Counted from the first letter of the stretch, positions 37,053-47,367 are shown. The stretch: DNA of 64,000 nucleotides from Lachnospiraceae bacterium (GCA_016286035.1 JAEERY010000070.1:36123-100122); one strand, 5' to 3'. Program-made: numbers and translations. Notes: a model not told the origin generated them from the letters alone.

Positions 37053-38297
37053 TTACAGAGAAGCGTTCAGATAAGCTATCTGCTCCTCAGTCAGAGTATC
37101 TATCTTCTTACCTAAGAATGCAAGCTTTCTGGATGCCACATCCATATCCACATCTTCAGGAACATCTATAAGCATGCTTTCAAGATTACCCTGATGTTCA
37201 ACAAGATACTTGGCAGATAATGCCTGGATCGCAAAGCTCATGTCCATAATCTCCGCAGGATGTCCGTCACCGGCTGCAAGATTTACAAGTCTGCCTTCTG
37301 CTATTACACAGAGCCACTGACCAGTGGGAAGCTTATATCCCATTATGTTGTTTCTCATCTGTTTTGATTCTACAGCCATTTCACGAAGACCGGCCATATC
37401 CACTTCACAGTCAAAATGACCTGCATTTGTTAATATCGCTCCATCCTTCATTACCGCAAAATCATCTTTATCTATTACCTTATCACAACCTGTTACAGTA
37501 ACAAAGAAATCACCTATCTTTGCAGCATCATTCATGGGCATTACTTCAAAACCATCCATTACGGCTTCTATCGCTCTTATAGGATTGACTTCAGTTACTA
37601 TGACTTTTGCACCGAGTCCTTTTGCTCTCATAGCGACTCCTTTGCCGCACCAGCCATAACCGGCAACTACAACGTTCTTACCGGCAACGATAAGGTTTGT
37701 TGTTCTGTTTATTCCATCCCAGACAGACTGTCCCGTTCCGTAACGGTTATCAAAAAGATGCTTACAATCAGCATTGTTAACTCTTACCATGGGGAATCTA
37801 AGCTCACCCTTTTTGTTCATGGCTTCAAGTCTGATAATACCGGTTGTGGTCTCTTCGCATCCGCCGATGACGTTAGGGATCAGGTCAACAAACTCTGTAT
37901 GCATCATATGAACAAGATCTCCGCCATCATCTATGATTATGTTGGGTCCGATCTCCAAAACTTTACGAATATGCGAATTATACTCTTCTTCGGTCGCGTT
38001 ATACCAGGCGAAAACATTGAGCCCTGCCTTTACAAGTGCAGCCGCAACATCATCCTGTGTAGAAAGCGGATTGGAACCGGTAACATACATCTCTGCTCCA
38101 CCCGCTGCCAGAACCTTGCAAAGGTATGCCGTCTTAGCCTCCAAATGTACTGAAAGAGCAACCTTCTTACCTGCGAAAGGCTTTGTCTCAGTAAATTCCT
38201 TCTCCAATGTCCTTAAAAGATCACAGTTTCTTTTTACCCACTCTATCTTTCTCTCTCCCGACTCTGCCAGGTTTATATCTCTGATGATACTCTCCAT
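37053..38297 (-). CDS. ahcY: S-adenosylhomocysteine hydrolase
   Basis: Splits S-adenosylhomocysteine to adenosine and homocysteine, recycling the methylation by-product. Markers are VHLEAKTAYL and TGSNPLSTQDDVAAAL in the substrate domain, the NAD motif VVAGYGWCGKG near residue 212, and TNAGHFDCE near 292. At 414 residues it lacks the C-terminal Lys-Tyr extension of the longer eukaryotic/proteobacterial form and is of the shorter archaeal/Thermotoga-like kind. GGGAGA precedes the ATG. The gap upstream is too short for a SAH riboswitch. Confidence 0.93.
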   Translation of the reverse strand: MESIIRDINLAESGERKIEWVKRNCDLLRTLEKEFTETKPFAGKKVALSVHLEAKTAYLCKVLAAGGAEMYVTGSNPLSTQDDVAAALVKAGLNVFAWYNATEEEYNSHIRKVLEIGPNIIIDDGGDLVHMMHTEFVDLIPNVIGGCEETTTGIIRLEAMNKKGELRFPMVRVNNADCKHLFDNRYGTGQSVWDGINRTTNLIVAGKNVVVAGYGWCGKGVAMRAKGLGAKVIVTEVNPIRAIEAVMDGFEVMPMNDAAKIGDFFVTVTGCDKVIDKDDFAVMKDGAILTNAGHFDCEVDMAGLREMAVESKQMRNNIMGYKLPTGQWLCVIAEGRLVNLAAGDGHPAEIMDMSFAIQALSAKYLVEHQGNLESMLIDVPEDVDMDVASRKLAFLGKKIDTLTEEQIAYLNASL

Positions 38298-38341
38298 AAC
38301 TATCTCCCTTTCCTGTTAGCTTATTTCAGATTCCTTTGGAA

Positions 38342-39301
38342 TCAAATATCAACTCTGTTTCTTGTATCTCCAGCCAGGAAACTTTCTATATTCTTATATA
38401 TCTCCTGAACACACCTTTTTCTGGCCTCTACACTTGCCCATGCCATATGAGGAGTTATAATGAGTTTCCTGCTGTCTTTTATCTTTATCAGTGGATTGTC
38501 GATGCTCATCGGTTCCTTTCCAAGAACATCCAATCCTGCACCTGCAATCAAGTTCTCCGTTAGTGCTGTATAAAGCGCCTGTTCATCCACTACCGGTCCT
38601 CTGGCCACATTTACAAGTATAGCAGACTTTTTCATTTGCTTAAAGGCTTCTATATCCATTAATCCCCTGGTCTTTTCACTTAACGGGCAATGCAGTGATA
38701 ATATATCACTTTTATTTAACAGAGTTTTAAAATCAACTCTTTCATAAAGATCCGAGCAATTGTTCCCGGAAGCGGAATAATATATCACTCTGCATCCGAA
38801 AGCCGATGCGACTGCTGCTACACCCTTGCCTATATTGCCCATACCGACAATTCCCCAGGTTTTTCCATCCAGTTCGAAATATCGTTCATCAAAATTCGAA
38901 AAGCCGCTGGCCTTGCAATATTCGCCTGACTTAACATAGTTATCATAGTAACTTATCTTTTCAAGTACATATAGTGCCAGTGCAAATGTATGCTGTACTA
39001 CTGCCGGCGTTGAATAGCCTTTCACATTGCATACCGCAATCTTCCTGCTTTTACAGTAATCCAGATCCACATTGTCATAACCTGTAGCTGTTACGCATAA
39101 CAGCTTGACGTTCATGGCATCCTTTAACATATCCTCATTCATGACGGTCTTATTAAATATGACAACATCTGCATCTTTAATATATTTTTTACTGTCTGAT
39201 ACGCCGCAGGAATCATGTTCTTCAAGTTCTCCAAAATCCCTAAAAATCGCTGTTTCTATATCAAATCCTATTGTATTTCTGTCCAAAAAAACTATTTTCA
39301 T
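38342..39301 (-). CDS. D-2-hydroxyacid dehydrogenase
   Basis: A 319-residue NAD-dependent oxidoreductase. The Rossmann motif GIVGMGNIGKGVA is near residue 154, the substrate Arg is in NVARGPVVDEQAL (about 232), and the catalytic Glu-His pair is in LGKEPM and ITPHMAW. Closest in style to glycerate/hydroxypyruvate reductases, though D-lactate is possible. It lies 44 bp upstream of ahcY on the same strand. The promoter region is shared with the divergent prepilin gene. Confidence 0.88.
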   Translation of the reverse strand: MKIVFLDRNTIGFDIETAIFRDFGELEEHDSCGVSDSKKYIKDADVVIFNKTVMNEDMLKDAMNVKLLCVTATGYDNVDLDYCKSRKIAVCNVKGYSTPAVVQHTFALALYVLEKISYYDNYVKSGEYCKASGFSNFDERYFELDGKTWGIVGMGNIGKGVAAVASAFGCRVIYYSASGNNCSDLYERVDFKTLLNKSDILSLHCPLSEKTRGLMDIEAFKQMKKSAILVNVARGPVVDEQALYTALTENLIAGAGLDVLGKEPMSIDNPLIKIKDSRKLIITPHMAWASVEARKRCVQEIYKNIESFLAGDTRNRVDI

Positions 39302-39343
39302 AAAATAACCTTAAATTTACCTTAATTTTTTTTAAGATTTCTC

Positions 39344-39372
39344 TTGTAAAATTGTTTTACTTGTAGTATTAT
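39344..39372 (+). promoter_or_regulatory. promoter for the prepilin gene
   Basis: TTGTAA (39344-39349) and TATTAT (39367-39372) with 17 nt between; the ATG follows about 24 nt after the -10, next to an AGGAGGAG site. Confidence 0.55.
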
Positions 39373-39396
39373 AAACTCAGAGGAGGAGCAAGAGTT

Positions 39397-39867
39397 ATGA
39401 AAAGCCACCATGAAAACAGCGGTTTCTCGCTTGTAGAACTTATAGTTGTAATTGCTATTATGGCAGTTCTTGTTGGTGTACTTGCTCCACAATTCATAAA
39501 GTGGGTAGAAAACTCCCGTATGGCAGCCGATGTACAGAACATCGAAACCTTATGCCATTCTGCAGAGACATTTGCAGCCGATGCAGACAGACACAGAGTA
39601 GCAATACCCAATACCTGCAAGATTGAGATAGTTCCCGGTGTCAGAACTACGGTTAACACCTCAATTAGCGGTGATGATCTTTACTGGCAGCTTGCTCTTG
39701 AAAATGCAGGTATAACCTCTTATGAACTCCGATCAAAGAAATGGTTTGATTCAACAAATAAGATAACCATTACCGCTCATGAGATAAATGGTATGCCATA
39801 CTTTACAGAATCAGGTGTAGCTACCGGATTAAGTCTAATAAATGGTGACATAGTTGACGATAATTAA
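39397..39867 (+). CDS. orphan type IV prepilin-like protein
   Basis: A 156-residue protein with a class III leader: MKSHHENSG is cleaved before FSLVELIVVIAIMAVLVGV, with Glu5 of the mature protein present. The globular part (about 35-156) contains ADVQNIET and two cysteines that may form a disulfide. Resembles type IV pilins or competence pseudopilins. No prepilin peptidase, ATPase or platform gene lies in the window, so it depends on machinery elsewhere. It has its own promoter and terminator. Confidence 0.85.
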   Translation: MKSHHENSGFSLVELIVVIAIMAVLVGVLAPQFIKWVENSRMAADVQNIETLCHSAETFAADADRHRVAIPNTCKIEIVPGVRTTVNTSISGDDLYWQLALENAGITSYELRSKKWFDSTNKITITAHEINGMPYFTESGVATGLSLINGDIVDDN

Positions 39868-39938
39868 TATAGAAGGTTAATTTCATATGCCAGATAACTA
39901 GCTTCTGCCGAGCTAGATGTCTCTATACATTAAAACTT

Positions 39939-39960
39939 CAGCGCCCTGCAAAGGGCGCTG
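39939..39960. terminator. terminator between prepilin and pgi
   Basis: CAGCGCCC and GGGCGCTG form an 8-bp GC-rich stem, with T-rich sequence on both sides; it can serve both convergent genes. A second small inverted repeat (CTAGCT/AGCTAG) lies at about 39898-39916. Confidence 0.65.
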
Positions 39961-39995
39961 ATTTCCTTTATATCCTTTATCGCCAAAGTGATCGA

Positions 39996-41342
39996 TTACA
40001 ATCTCTTTAACAATTCCTCGCGCTGAGCTTCATATCCCGGCTTGCCCAAAAGAGCAAACATGTTCTTCTTATAGCTTTCTACACCGGGCTGATTAAACGG
40101 ATTAACACCAAGTATATATCCGCTTACGCCACATGCAAACTCAAAGAAATAGAACAACTGGCCAAGATAATACTCATTCATCTCAGGGATATTGATCATA
40201 CAGTTGGGAACCTGTCCGTCCGTATGAGCAAGTATTGTACCGTTCATAGCAGATTTGTTTACAAAATCAACTGTCTTTCCTGTCAGATAGTTAAGTCCGT
40301 CAAGATCCACAGGTTCTTCTTCAATAACGATCTCTTCTCTGGATTTCTCTACATTTATAACGGTCTCAAACATGTTTCTTGCACCGTCCTGTATAAACTG
40401 ACCCATTGAATGAAGATCTGTTGTAAGATCCACGCTTGCAGGGAAGATTCCTCTCTGATCCTTTCCTTCGCTCTCACCGTAAAGCTGTTTCCACCACTCT
40501 GATACATAATGTACAGCAGGCTCATAATTACAAAGGATCTCTATTGATTTTCCTTTTCTGTAAAGGATGTTACGAAGAGCTGCATACTTAAGAGCATCAT
40601 TCTCCTCAAATGCATTATTAAGTGCCATCTCGCGTCCGCTTGCCGCACCTTCCATAAGCTTATCGATATCTGCTCCGCTTACTGCGATAGGAAGAAGTCC
40701 TACAGCTGTAAGAACAGAAAATCTTCCACCTATATCATCCGGAACAACAAAGGTCTCATAACCTTCTTCAGTAGCAAGACCCTTAAGAGATCCCTTAGCT
40801 TTGTCAGTTGTTGCATAGATCCTCTTTGCAGCTTCCTGCTTGCCGTATTTCTTCTCCATCATAGCCTTAAGAACACGGAAAGCGATTGCAGGCTCTGTAG
40901 TAGTTCCTGATTTTGAGATCATGTTTATGGAAAAATCTCTGTCTCCTATAACATCGATCAGATTCTTAAGATATGTAGAACTTATTGAATTTCCTACAAA
41001 ATAGATCTCGGGAGTCTTTCTCTGCTCTTTGCTGATCATGTTGTAGAAACCGTGTCTCAAAAACTCTATAGCAGCTCTTGCACCGAGATAAGATCCGCCT
41101 ATGCCGACAACCAAGAGTACATCGGAATCGCTCTGAATCTTGGCTGCTGCTGCCTTGATACGTGCAAATTCATCCTTATCATATGCTACCGGCTGATCGA
41201 TCCATCCTAAAAAATCGTTGCCCGGTCCCTTCTTGGATACTAAAAGCTCCTTTGCATCAAGTACCAGTTTCTTCATGTTCTCTACTTCATGGTCGGCAAC
41301 AAACACTCCGGCCTTGGAGTAGTCAAAAGTTACTTTACTCAT
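39996..41342 (-). CDS. pgi: glucose-6-phosphate isomerase
   Basis: Interconverts glucose-6-phosphate and fructose-6-phosphate in glycolysis, and so also feeds sugar-nucleotide and glycogen synthesis. Motifs are [34 protein letters not shown] and GEHRGIFPAS-like [10 protein letters not shown]; the C-terminal catalytic Lys follows. The 448-residue length is of the shorter Firmicute form. The frame is open 14 codons upstream, but AAGGAG is 9 nt before ATG 41342, fixing the start. Confidence 0.95.
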   Translation of the reverse strand: MSKVTFDYSKAGVFVADHEVENMKKLVLDAKELLVSKKGPGNDFLGWIDQPVAYDKDEFARIKAAAAKIQSDSDVLLVVGIGGSYLGARAAIEFLRHGFYNMISKEQRKTPEIYFVGNSISSTYLKNLIDVIGDRDFSINMISKSGTTTEPAIAFRVLKAMMEKKYGKQEAAKRIYATTDKAKGSLKGLATEEGYETFVVPDDIGGRFSVLTAVGLLPIAVSGADIDKLMEGAASGREMALNNAFEENDALKYAALRNILYRKGKSIEILCNYEPAVHYVSEWWKQLYGESEGKDQRGIFPASVDLTTDLHSMGQFIQDGARNMFETVINVEKSREEIVIEEEPVDLDGLNYLTGKTVDFVNKSAMNGTILAHTDGQVPNCMINIPEMNEYYLGQLFYFFEFACGVSGYILGVNPFNQPGVESYKKNMFALLGKPGYEAQREELLKRL

Positions 41343-41431
41343 AATGTAAATCTCCTTCTTATATATTCGCTTAACCCCTGTCATTCTCCAAACCTTTTTG
41401 GCAGATTCAAACTTTTGGGGGGTTGTTTCAA

Positions 41432-41842
41432 TTACATCCTTAGGCTCTCTGCTATGCTCTTAAGCACTTCTGCATCGGGCTCTGTAGGTTTCCACAGTAT
41501 ATGCTGTCCGTCTCCCTCATATCTCGGGATCAGATGCATATGAAAATGAAATACTGACTGTCCTGCTACTTCATTGTTATTCTGAACGATATTAAATCCG
41601 TCCGCTCCCAGTTTGTCAGTCATTTTGATCGCTAGTTTCTTAGCAAGTTTGAAAACCTCTCCGGCAGTCTCTTCCGGTAACTCGTATATGTTCTTATAAT
41701 GCTCCTTGGGGATAATGAGTGCATGTCCCTTTGTAGCAGGTCCGGCATCAAGTATAACATTGAAATCCTCATCTTCATAGATTGAATTGGTGGGGATAAT
41801 ACCATTTGCCAGTTTACAAAAAATACAATTGTCGTCTTTCAT
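41432..41842 (-). CDS. HIT-family nucleotide hydrolase
   Basis: A 136-residue histidine-triad protein; [20 protein letters not shown] at the start and the catalytic triad [10 protein letters not shown] near residue 97-106. The N-terminal CxxC pair is common in the HinT/Fhit-like branch. Probably hydrolyses nucleoside phosphoramidates. GAGGTAAAGG precedes the ATG. Confidence 0.92.
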   Translation of the reverse strand: MKDDNCIFCKLANGIIPTNSIYEDEDFNVILDAGPATKGHALIIPKEHYKNIYELPEETAGEVFKLAKKLAIKMTDKLGADGFNIVQNNNEVAGQSVFHFHMHLIPRYEGDGQHILWKPTEPDAEVLKSIAESLRM

Positions 41843-41864
41843 CCTTTACCTCTTTTCATCCGCG

Positions 41865-42851
41865 CTATGACATAAAAACAAACAGCTCATCAAGGGTTCT
41901 CAATATCTTAAAGTCGCCCTTCATCTTCATATTTCCAGCCATAAATGCTCTCTGGAAAGTCATTCTTCCCGATATTATATCCTGCATTGTCTCTTCGTTT
42001 ATGCTTATCTCAACATCGGCTTTATCTATAGGTTCTAACAGATACTCAGCCTCTGCTCCGTCTACTTTAATGGAAAGAGGCTTCTTTCCGATCATTATCT
42101 TATATCCCGCCTTGAAACCGGCAACAGGGTTAAAGTGCTCTTTTAATGCGCTTATGTATGATTCACCTTCTGTAGGTTCCTTACCCATCATGCCTTTGAA
42201 CATCCTGGCAAGATCCTGTATATCTTCTTTCTGACGCTGAACATAACTGTCATCAGCAGCATACTGTGACAGCTGCTCCGACTCCTGTGGTGTCAGATCG
42301 GTGTTTGTTGACACCGATACCATCTGCTTGACTGCCTGATTGCTCGCAGGAAAACTTATCATCTTCTGTTTTATTGTCCTGTAAACATTCTCGGCTTTTT
42401 TCTCAATGAGTGTTGTATATCTGTCATCCATCTCAAGAGAAGCCGCATTTGCTATATATCCGCAGATTCCCGAACAGGGAAGACCTCCGAGTATCTCCCA
42501 TGCCTGAGAAAGATTTAACTTTCCTTCTCTTTCTCCGTAGGTTGTAGACATGACTATCGGACACATATATATCCCTGCTATCTTTTCCTTGTCTCCGTAA
42601 AGCCAGCATGCATCCAGAAACTGCTGCATATATCCACCAATGCCATACCATTCAACAGTAGTCGCAAGTATTATGCCGTCAACATCCTTTAATGTTTGGG
42701 GAAGTGTGGTTATTGCCGCTCTCTGTTCGCAGAGCATATATCTTTCTACTTTGACATTGAGTTCTTCAAGAACGCTCTGCATCTTATCTATAACGAAGAG
42801 TGTCGGATCGTCCATCAGTCCTCTTCCGCCGTAGTAAATATTAACTTTCAC
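41865..42851 (-). CDS. flavodoxin-like oxidoreductase fused to an SCP2 domain
   Basis: A 328-residue fusion. Residues 1-170 form a flavodoxin-fold NADPH-dependent FMN reductase (MKVNIYYGGRGLMDD, then ILATTVEWYGIGG and MSTTYGEREGK). Residues 225-328 form an SCP2 lipid-binding-like domain (VEISINEETMQDIISGRMTF, AFMAGNMKMKGDF). Such a pairing suggests reduction of a hydrophobic ligand, but this is inference. Start is GTG at 42851, preceded by AGGAGGGG; it overlaps the end of the rhomboid gene by 11 bp. Confidence 0.82.
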   Translation of the reverse strand: MKVNIYYGGRGLMDDPTLFVIDKMQSVLEELNVKVERYMLCEQRAAITTLPQTLKDVDGIILATTVEWYGIGGYMQQFLDACWLYGDKEKIAGIYMCPIVMSTTYGEREGKLNLSQAWEILGGLPCSGICGYIANAASLEMDDRYTTLIEKKAENVYRTIKQKMISFPASNQAVKQMVSVSTNTDLTPQESEQLSQYAADDSYVQRQKEDIQDLARMFKGMMGKEPTEGESYISALKEHFNPVAGFKAGYKIMIGKKPLSIKVDGAEAEYLLEPIDKADVEISINEETMQDIISGRMTFQRAFMAGNMKMKGDFKILRTLDELFVFMS

Positions 42852-43926
42852 TTTCCGATTCCCCTCCTTTTTTCTTTGTCAGTTCGCATATAACGGTAGT
42901 AAGCAAAAAACCACTGATCAGACCGCCAATATGAGCTGCATAATCCACATGTTCTGTGGCAAAACTGCTGTATATGCAATAGGCCAGTACCAGCACCATC
43001 CTTTTTATCGGTATATTCAGGCCTTTGGCCTTTCTTATCACCAGATACAATAACGCTCCCATGATGCCGTATACCGCCCCGGATGCTCCTACCGAAACAT
43101 ACCTTGATCCGGATAACATCTCATATGTATATGATACCACATTTCCCAGTATACCTGATAACAGGTATACTATTGCAAATCTGACAGATCCGATATTATG
43201 CTCCACCATCTCTCCCATGAAATACAAAAGGATCATATTTCCCGCAAGATGCTGTATGCCGCCGTGGAGAAATGCCGCTGTTAAGAATCTGTAATATTCA
43301 CCTGCGATTATCCCGTTTGGATCCATCTGTCCGGCGCTCACAAAAGGATTTGTACCGTTTGCGGCAACATTTCCTATAATAGCCGATGTAAGAAACACTA
43401 TAGAATTTATTATAACAAGGGTTACAGCTACGGGAGACGGCTTCTTACTGTTTTTTTCCTTAAGGTTCTCACGTTCCTCATTATTCAGAAGCTTATCACT
43501 GATCGCATGCATATCACCCGATTCAATCAGGGCTTTGGTATCTTTAAGCCAGCCTGTCAGCATTCCCTTAAGTCCGTAGAAATCCTGGACTTCATCGCAG
43601 GCTCTTTCAACAAAACAAAGATCCTTACTGTCTATGATCCAGCACATGTATTCGTCTGAAACCATGCTGTCTGCAAGATGTCGATCCTCACAGAAAACGA
43701 CAGTCATAACATGAATATCCTTATCCTTTATCATTGAAGAGACATCTTTTGTATACTCTACAAACCTGTCATGATCAAAAACAGGTTCATCCTTTAGTTC
43801 AATGACCTGAATGGTATTCAAATAGCCGTTTTCTTCACGAATATATTCTTTTATCTGCGGATATGATGTCGGCAAAATGTCATACCCCATATCCTGCATA
43901 TACTTTTCAAATAATCTGACGACCAT
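42841..43926 (-). CDS. rhomboid intramembrane serine protease
   Basis: A 361-residue protein with a soluble N-terminal half (about 1-165) and a six-helix rhomboid core. The catalytic Ser is in VGASGAVYGIMGA (about residue 287) and His in HVDYAAHIGGLISGF (about 335); HGGIQHLAGNMILLYF is the helix-2 motif with conserved HxxxN. The start has no clear Shine-Dalgarno site. It lies 15 bp after murG and overlaps the flavodoxin-SCP2 gene. Confidence 0.88.
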   Translation of the reverse strand: MVVRLFEKYMQDMGYDILPTSYPQIKEYIREENGYLNTIQVIELKDEPVFDHDRFVEYTKDVSSMIKDKDIHVMTVVFCEDRHLADSMVSDEYMCWIIDSKDLCFVERACDEVQDFYGLKGMLTGWLKDTKALIESGDMHAISDKLLNNEERENLKEKNSKKPSPVAVTLVIINSIVFLTSAIIGNVAANGTNPFVSAGQMDPNGIIAGEYYRFLTAAFLHGGIQHLAGNMILLYFMGEMVEHNIGSVRFAIVYLLSGILGNVVSYTYEMLSGSRYVSVGASGAVYGIMGALLYLVIRKAKGLNIPIKRMVLVLAYCIYSSFATEHVDYAAHIGGLISGFLLTTVICELTKKKGGESESES

Positions 43927-43941
43927 CTATGTCAGTGTTCC

Positions 43942-45018
43942 TTATTCTTTCGATGATTTATCGGCACATTCCTCAATCAGACCCATAATGGTCTTTATAG
44001 AGTTTAGCTGACCGCTGCTGACCATGTTTTCAATGTACTGCTTTCTGTTAAGGAATACCTCATGAACCGTCTCAACAAGCGAGATCGGATCGAGTGCTTC
44101 TTCTCTTATGACCGCACTGAATCCCTGTCCTTCAAAAGATGATGCATTAAGTATCTGGTCTCCTCTTGTACCGGCTGAAAGAGGGATGAGAATATTGGGT
44201 TTATTAAGTGCGAGCAGTTCACATATCGCATTTGCACCAGCTCTTGATATAACAACATCCGACATGGCAAACGCATCCTTGAGTTCTGCCTTAAGATATT
44301 CAAACTGCTTATAACCAGGGACAGAAAGCTTAAGGTTATCCATTTTTTCCTTGCCGCATATATGTACTATCTGAAAATCCTTAAGAAGCGTATCAAGAGA
44401 TTCTCTTACAACCTCATTTATACTCTGTGCTCCCTGAGAACCGCCGATTACCATGATAACCGGCTTTGAAGAATTGAAGCCGCAAAGCTTATAGCCTGCT
44501 TCTATACTTCCCTGCATAAGTTCTGCTCTTATAGGCGATCCGGTAAGCACTGCCTTCCCTGCGGGAACTTTGGATATTGTCTCGGGGAAATTGCAGCATA
44601 CCTTATCGGCTACGGGAATGCAGAGTTTGTTGGCAAGACCCGGTGACATATCGGATTCATGTATGACACAGGGTATCTTAAGATCTCCGGCCGCACGAAC
44701 AACAGGAACAGAAACAAAGCCACCTTTGCTGAAAATGACATCCGGATCAATCTCCTTAAGTATCTTTTTGGCCTCTCTGTATCCCTTCAAAACCCTAAAA
44801 GGATCAGAGAAATTCTTAAGATCAAAATATCTTCTGAATTTACCGGTGGCTATACCATAATACTTTACGTTGTAATCAGCCATCAGCCTTTTCTCGATGC
44901 CGTCATATGAACCAATATAATATATCTCGTATCCTGCTTTCTCCAATGAAGGAAGCAACGCTATGTTAGGTGTGACATGTCCTGCGGTTCCACCGCCCGT
45001 CAAAACTATCTTTTTCAC
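43942..45018 (-). CDS. murG: UDP-GlcNAc:undecaprenyl-MurNAc-pentapeptide transferase
   Basis: Membrane-associated glycosyltransferase making lipid II for peptidoglycan. G-loops VLTGGGTAGHVTPNIAL (near the N-terminus) and MVIGGSQGAQSINE (about residue 187) and the donor motif SRAGANAICELLALNKP are clear. The frame is open 15 codons upstream, but AGAAGG lies 8 nt before GTG 45018, and the resulting 358 residues match the family. It is separate from a dcw cluster here. Confidence 0.93.
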   Translation of the reverse strand: MKKIVLTGGGTAGHVTPNIALLPSLEKAGYEIYYIGSYDGIEKRLMADYNVKYYGIATGKFRRYFDLKNFSDPFRVLKGYREAKKILKEIDPDVIFSKGGFVSVPVVRAAGDLKIPCVIHESDMSPGLANKLCIPVADKVCCNFPETISKVPAGKAVLTGSPIRAELMQGSIEAGYKLCGFNSSKPVIMVIGGSQGAQSINEVVRESLDTLLKDFQIVHICGKEKMDNLKLSVPGYKQFEYLKAELKDAFAMSDVVISRAGANAICELLALNKPNILIPLSAGTRGDQILNASSFEGQGFSAVIREEALDPISLVETVHEVFLNRKQYIENMVSSGQLNSIKTIMGLIEECADKSSKE

Positions 45019-45088
45019 TGCCTTTGCCTTCTTTCCACATTTTTCGGGGATAAAACAATCCAAATAGAATTATAACAGGTTTATAACG

Positions 45089-45128
45089 AAAAAAAAATCC
45101 TCATATATCGCATTTGATATATGAGGAT
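45089..45128 (-). terminator. strong terminator of the ABC transporter operon
   Basis: A 13-bp perfect stem (45097-45109 with 45116-45128) with a 6-nt loop, followed by nine T residues on the minus strand. Confidence 0.88.
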
Positions 45129-45163
45129 ACTCATCTTATCTGTATGAGATCAGATCCCACGAT

Positions 45164-47332
45164 TCAGGCTGTGATCTGAGCAGTATAAAGCTTATAATAT
45201 ATTCCTTTCATCGCCAGCAGTTCTTCATGCGTTCCTATCTCAGCGATCTTATGCCCGTCTATTACCATCAGACGATCTGCTTTCTGAAGAGTTGAAAGCC
45301 TGTGAGCTATCGCAAATGTTGTCTTGCCTTCTGTAAGTCTGTCAAGCGCCTTTTGTATCATGAATTCACTTTCCGTATCAAGACTGGATGTCGCTTCATC
45401 AAGTATAAGCAGTCTTGGATCGGTCAGTATGGCTCTTGCGATCGCTATCCTTTGACGCTCTCCTCCCGAGAGTGATGAGCCCCTCTCTCCGACATATGTA
45501 TTGTATCCGTCTTTGAGATTGCAGATAAACTCATGTGCATTCGCCATTTTTGCAGCTCTGATTATCTCTCCATATGTTGCATCCGGCTTAGAAAATCTTA
45601 TGTTATCGATTATCGTGCCTGAGAATAAAAATGTCTCCTGCAAAACAACTCCAAGCTGTGACCTGTATGATCTCAAACTTATGTCTTTTATATCTGTCCC
45701 ATCGATTAAGAGCCTTCCGTCATCTACCTCGTACAATCTCATAAGCAGATTGATAAGTGTGGATTTGCCTGTTCCCGAGGCTCCGACTATACCGATCATC
45801 TCTCCCGGCTTTACAGTCACGTTGATATCCTCCAAAACAGGCTGGTATGACTTGTATCCGAATGTGGCATGATCGAATGTGATCTCACCCTTTATCTTAA
45901 TATCGTGAACACGATCCTCATCCTCATGATCAACCTTCTGGCGCAGTATATCATCTATTCTTTCGATACTGCTTATAAGCTGGGTAAGCTCTCTGGGCAT
46001 ACGGCTCATCCATTCAATATACTGGAACAATAAAAGAGTATATGTTATGAACTGATACAGCTCTCCCGGAGACATGCTGCCGTCAAATACATATAGACCT
46101 CCGAAATACACGACCGTGACCACTCCCATTCCCATAAGGAAAGATATTATAGGCTGGAAGACCGCCCAGAAAGTCTCGTTTCTTCTCTGTGTCTGCGCAA
46201 ATTCTCCAGACAGGATCTTAAACCGCTCGGATTCATCTTTTTCTTTACCGTATGTCTTTACGACCCTCATTCCGGATATCACATCCTGGAGGCTGCTTGA
46301 AACCTCATCGTTCTTACGAAACTGCATATGAAAGATACGATAAACGGTCTTTCTGAATCCCAGGATCATAAACACCACAAGCGGCACAGATACAAAAGTA
46401 AGCAAAGCGAGCTTAAGATTTATCAGCATCATGAAAAGCACATCCCATATAAATATGAAAAGGACCGCAAACAGGTTACAGAACACATCCTCCATGAACT
46501 GCCTTATATATAAAGTGTCCTGCGTTATCCTGTTTAGAAGTTCACCTGGTCTTCTGTCATTAATGAAACTGATCGGCAGTTCCTGATATTTCTTAAATAG
46601 CTCAAGCCTTAGATCTGATGATATCCTGGCTCCCAGTCTTGTCGATGCATTGCTCTTTAATATGTTTACAACAACGATACCCACACTCAGCGAGAACATG
46701 ATCGAAAGGAACACAAGCGCCTTTTTCATTCCCCCGCCACCTTTTAGTACATCATTTATAAGATGCTTCTGTATCTCCGGGTTCAAAAGAGTTGTGATAG
46801 CCGCCAGCACCATCAATAAAAATATACCCAAAAAGTCTTTTTTATATGTCTTTAAAACTCTTGTCAAAAGCCGGTTCGAACCGCCTTCTTTCGAACACCT
46901 TGTGCATTCTCCGGTCCCTCCTATGGCACGTCCGCATTCAGGGCATATCTTCTCATACTCCCTGCTCTCAACTTCCTCAAACCTTCCTGAGATCAGAATA
47001 TTTATCCCTCTTGCAATATATGCATATCTTACCAGATGCTTGGCCGAATAATGAGCTGCGATCTTTTCAATACCGTTATGAGTTACAACAAGTATTCCTC
47101 CGCCGACTTTTGCTTCTGCCTTAGCCATGCTGCATTCATTGATCTTATAGGTATCAGTCATATCCTTGCCGTCATAGACCAATATCCTGGTCGTGGTCAC
47201 TACAAGATACGCTCCCTCAGCCCTGTTGGCATATCTGTCAATATCTATAGGGACTGCATAGTATATGCGTTCATCACCTGTAAGTTTTATCTTTTCTGTA
47301 ATCTTATTTGGAATTTCATATCTTAATATCAT
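45164..47332 (-). CDS. ABC exporter half-transporter with N-terminal PH-like and zinc-ribbon domains
   Basis: A 722-residue exporter. Residues 1-125 are a beta-rich domain resembling a bacterial PH domain (AYLVVTTTRILVYDG); residues 130-146 are a zinc ribbon (C130, C133, C143, C146); then six membrane helices (about 165-450) and a nucleotide-binding domain with GASGTGKST, LSGGERQR, LLILDEATSSLD and AHRLS. All catalytic residues, including the Glu after Walker B, are present. It is the last gene of the leader-controlled ABC operon. Cytosolic N-terminal domains of this sort are unusual on exporters. Confidence 0.9.
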   Translation of the reverse strand: MILRYEIPNKITEKIKLTGDERIYYAVPIDIDRYANRAEGAYLVVTTTRILVYDGKDMTDTYKINECSMAKAEAKVGGGILVVTHNGIEKIAAHYSAKHLVRYAYIARGINILISGRFEEVESREYEKICPECGRAIGGTGECTRCSKEGGSNRLLTRVLKTYKKDFLGIFLLMVLAAITTLLNPEIQKHLINDVLKGGGGMKKALVFLSIMFSLSVGIVVVNILKSNASTRLGARISSDLRLELFKKYQELPISFINDRRPGELLNRITQDTLYIRQFMEDVFCNLFAVLFIFIWDVLFMMLINLKLALLTFVSVPLVVFMILGFRKTVYRIFHMQFRKNDEVSSSLQDVISGMRVVKTYGKEKDESERFKILSGEFAQTQRRNETFWAVFQPIISFLMGMGVVTVVYFGGLYVFDGSMSPGELYQFITYTLLLFQYIEWMSRMPRELTQLISSIERIDDILRQKVDHEDEDRVHDIKIKGEITFDHATFGYKSYQPVLEDINVTVKPGEMIGIVGASGTGKSTLINLLMRLYEVDDGRLLIDGTDIKDISLRSYRSQLGVVLQETFLFSGTIIDNIRFSKPDATYGEIIRAAKMANAHEFICNLKDGYNTYVGERGSSLSGGERQRIAIARAILTDPRLLILDEATSSLDTESEFMIQKALDRLTEGKTTFAIAHRLSTLQKADRLMVIDGHKIAEIGTHEELLAMKGIYYKLYTAQITA

Positions 47333-47367
47333 GTCAATCCCCCCGTATAAGACAACTCATCTTTCTG

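Noticed and set aside
38298..38341. SAM/SAH riboswitch before ahcY
   Set aside because: Only 44 bp separate ahcY from the upstream gene, with just a ribosome binding site.
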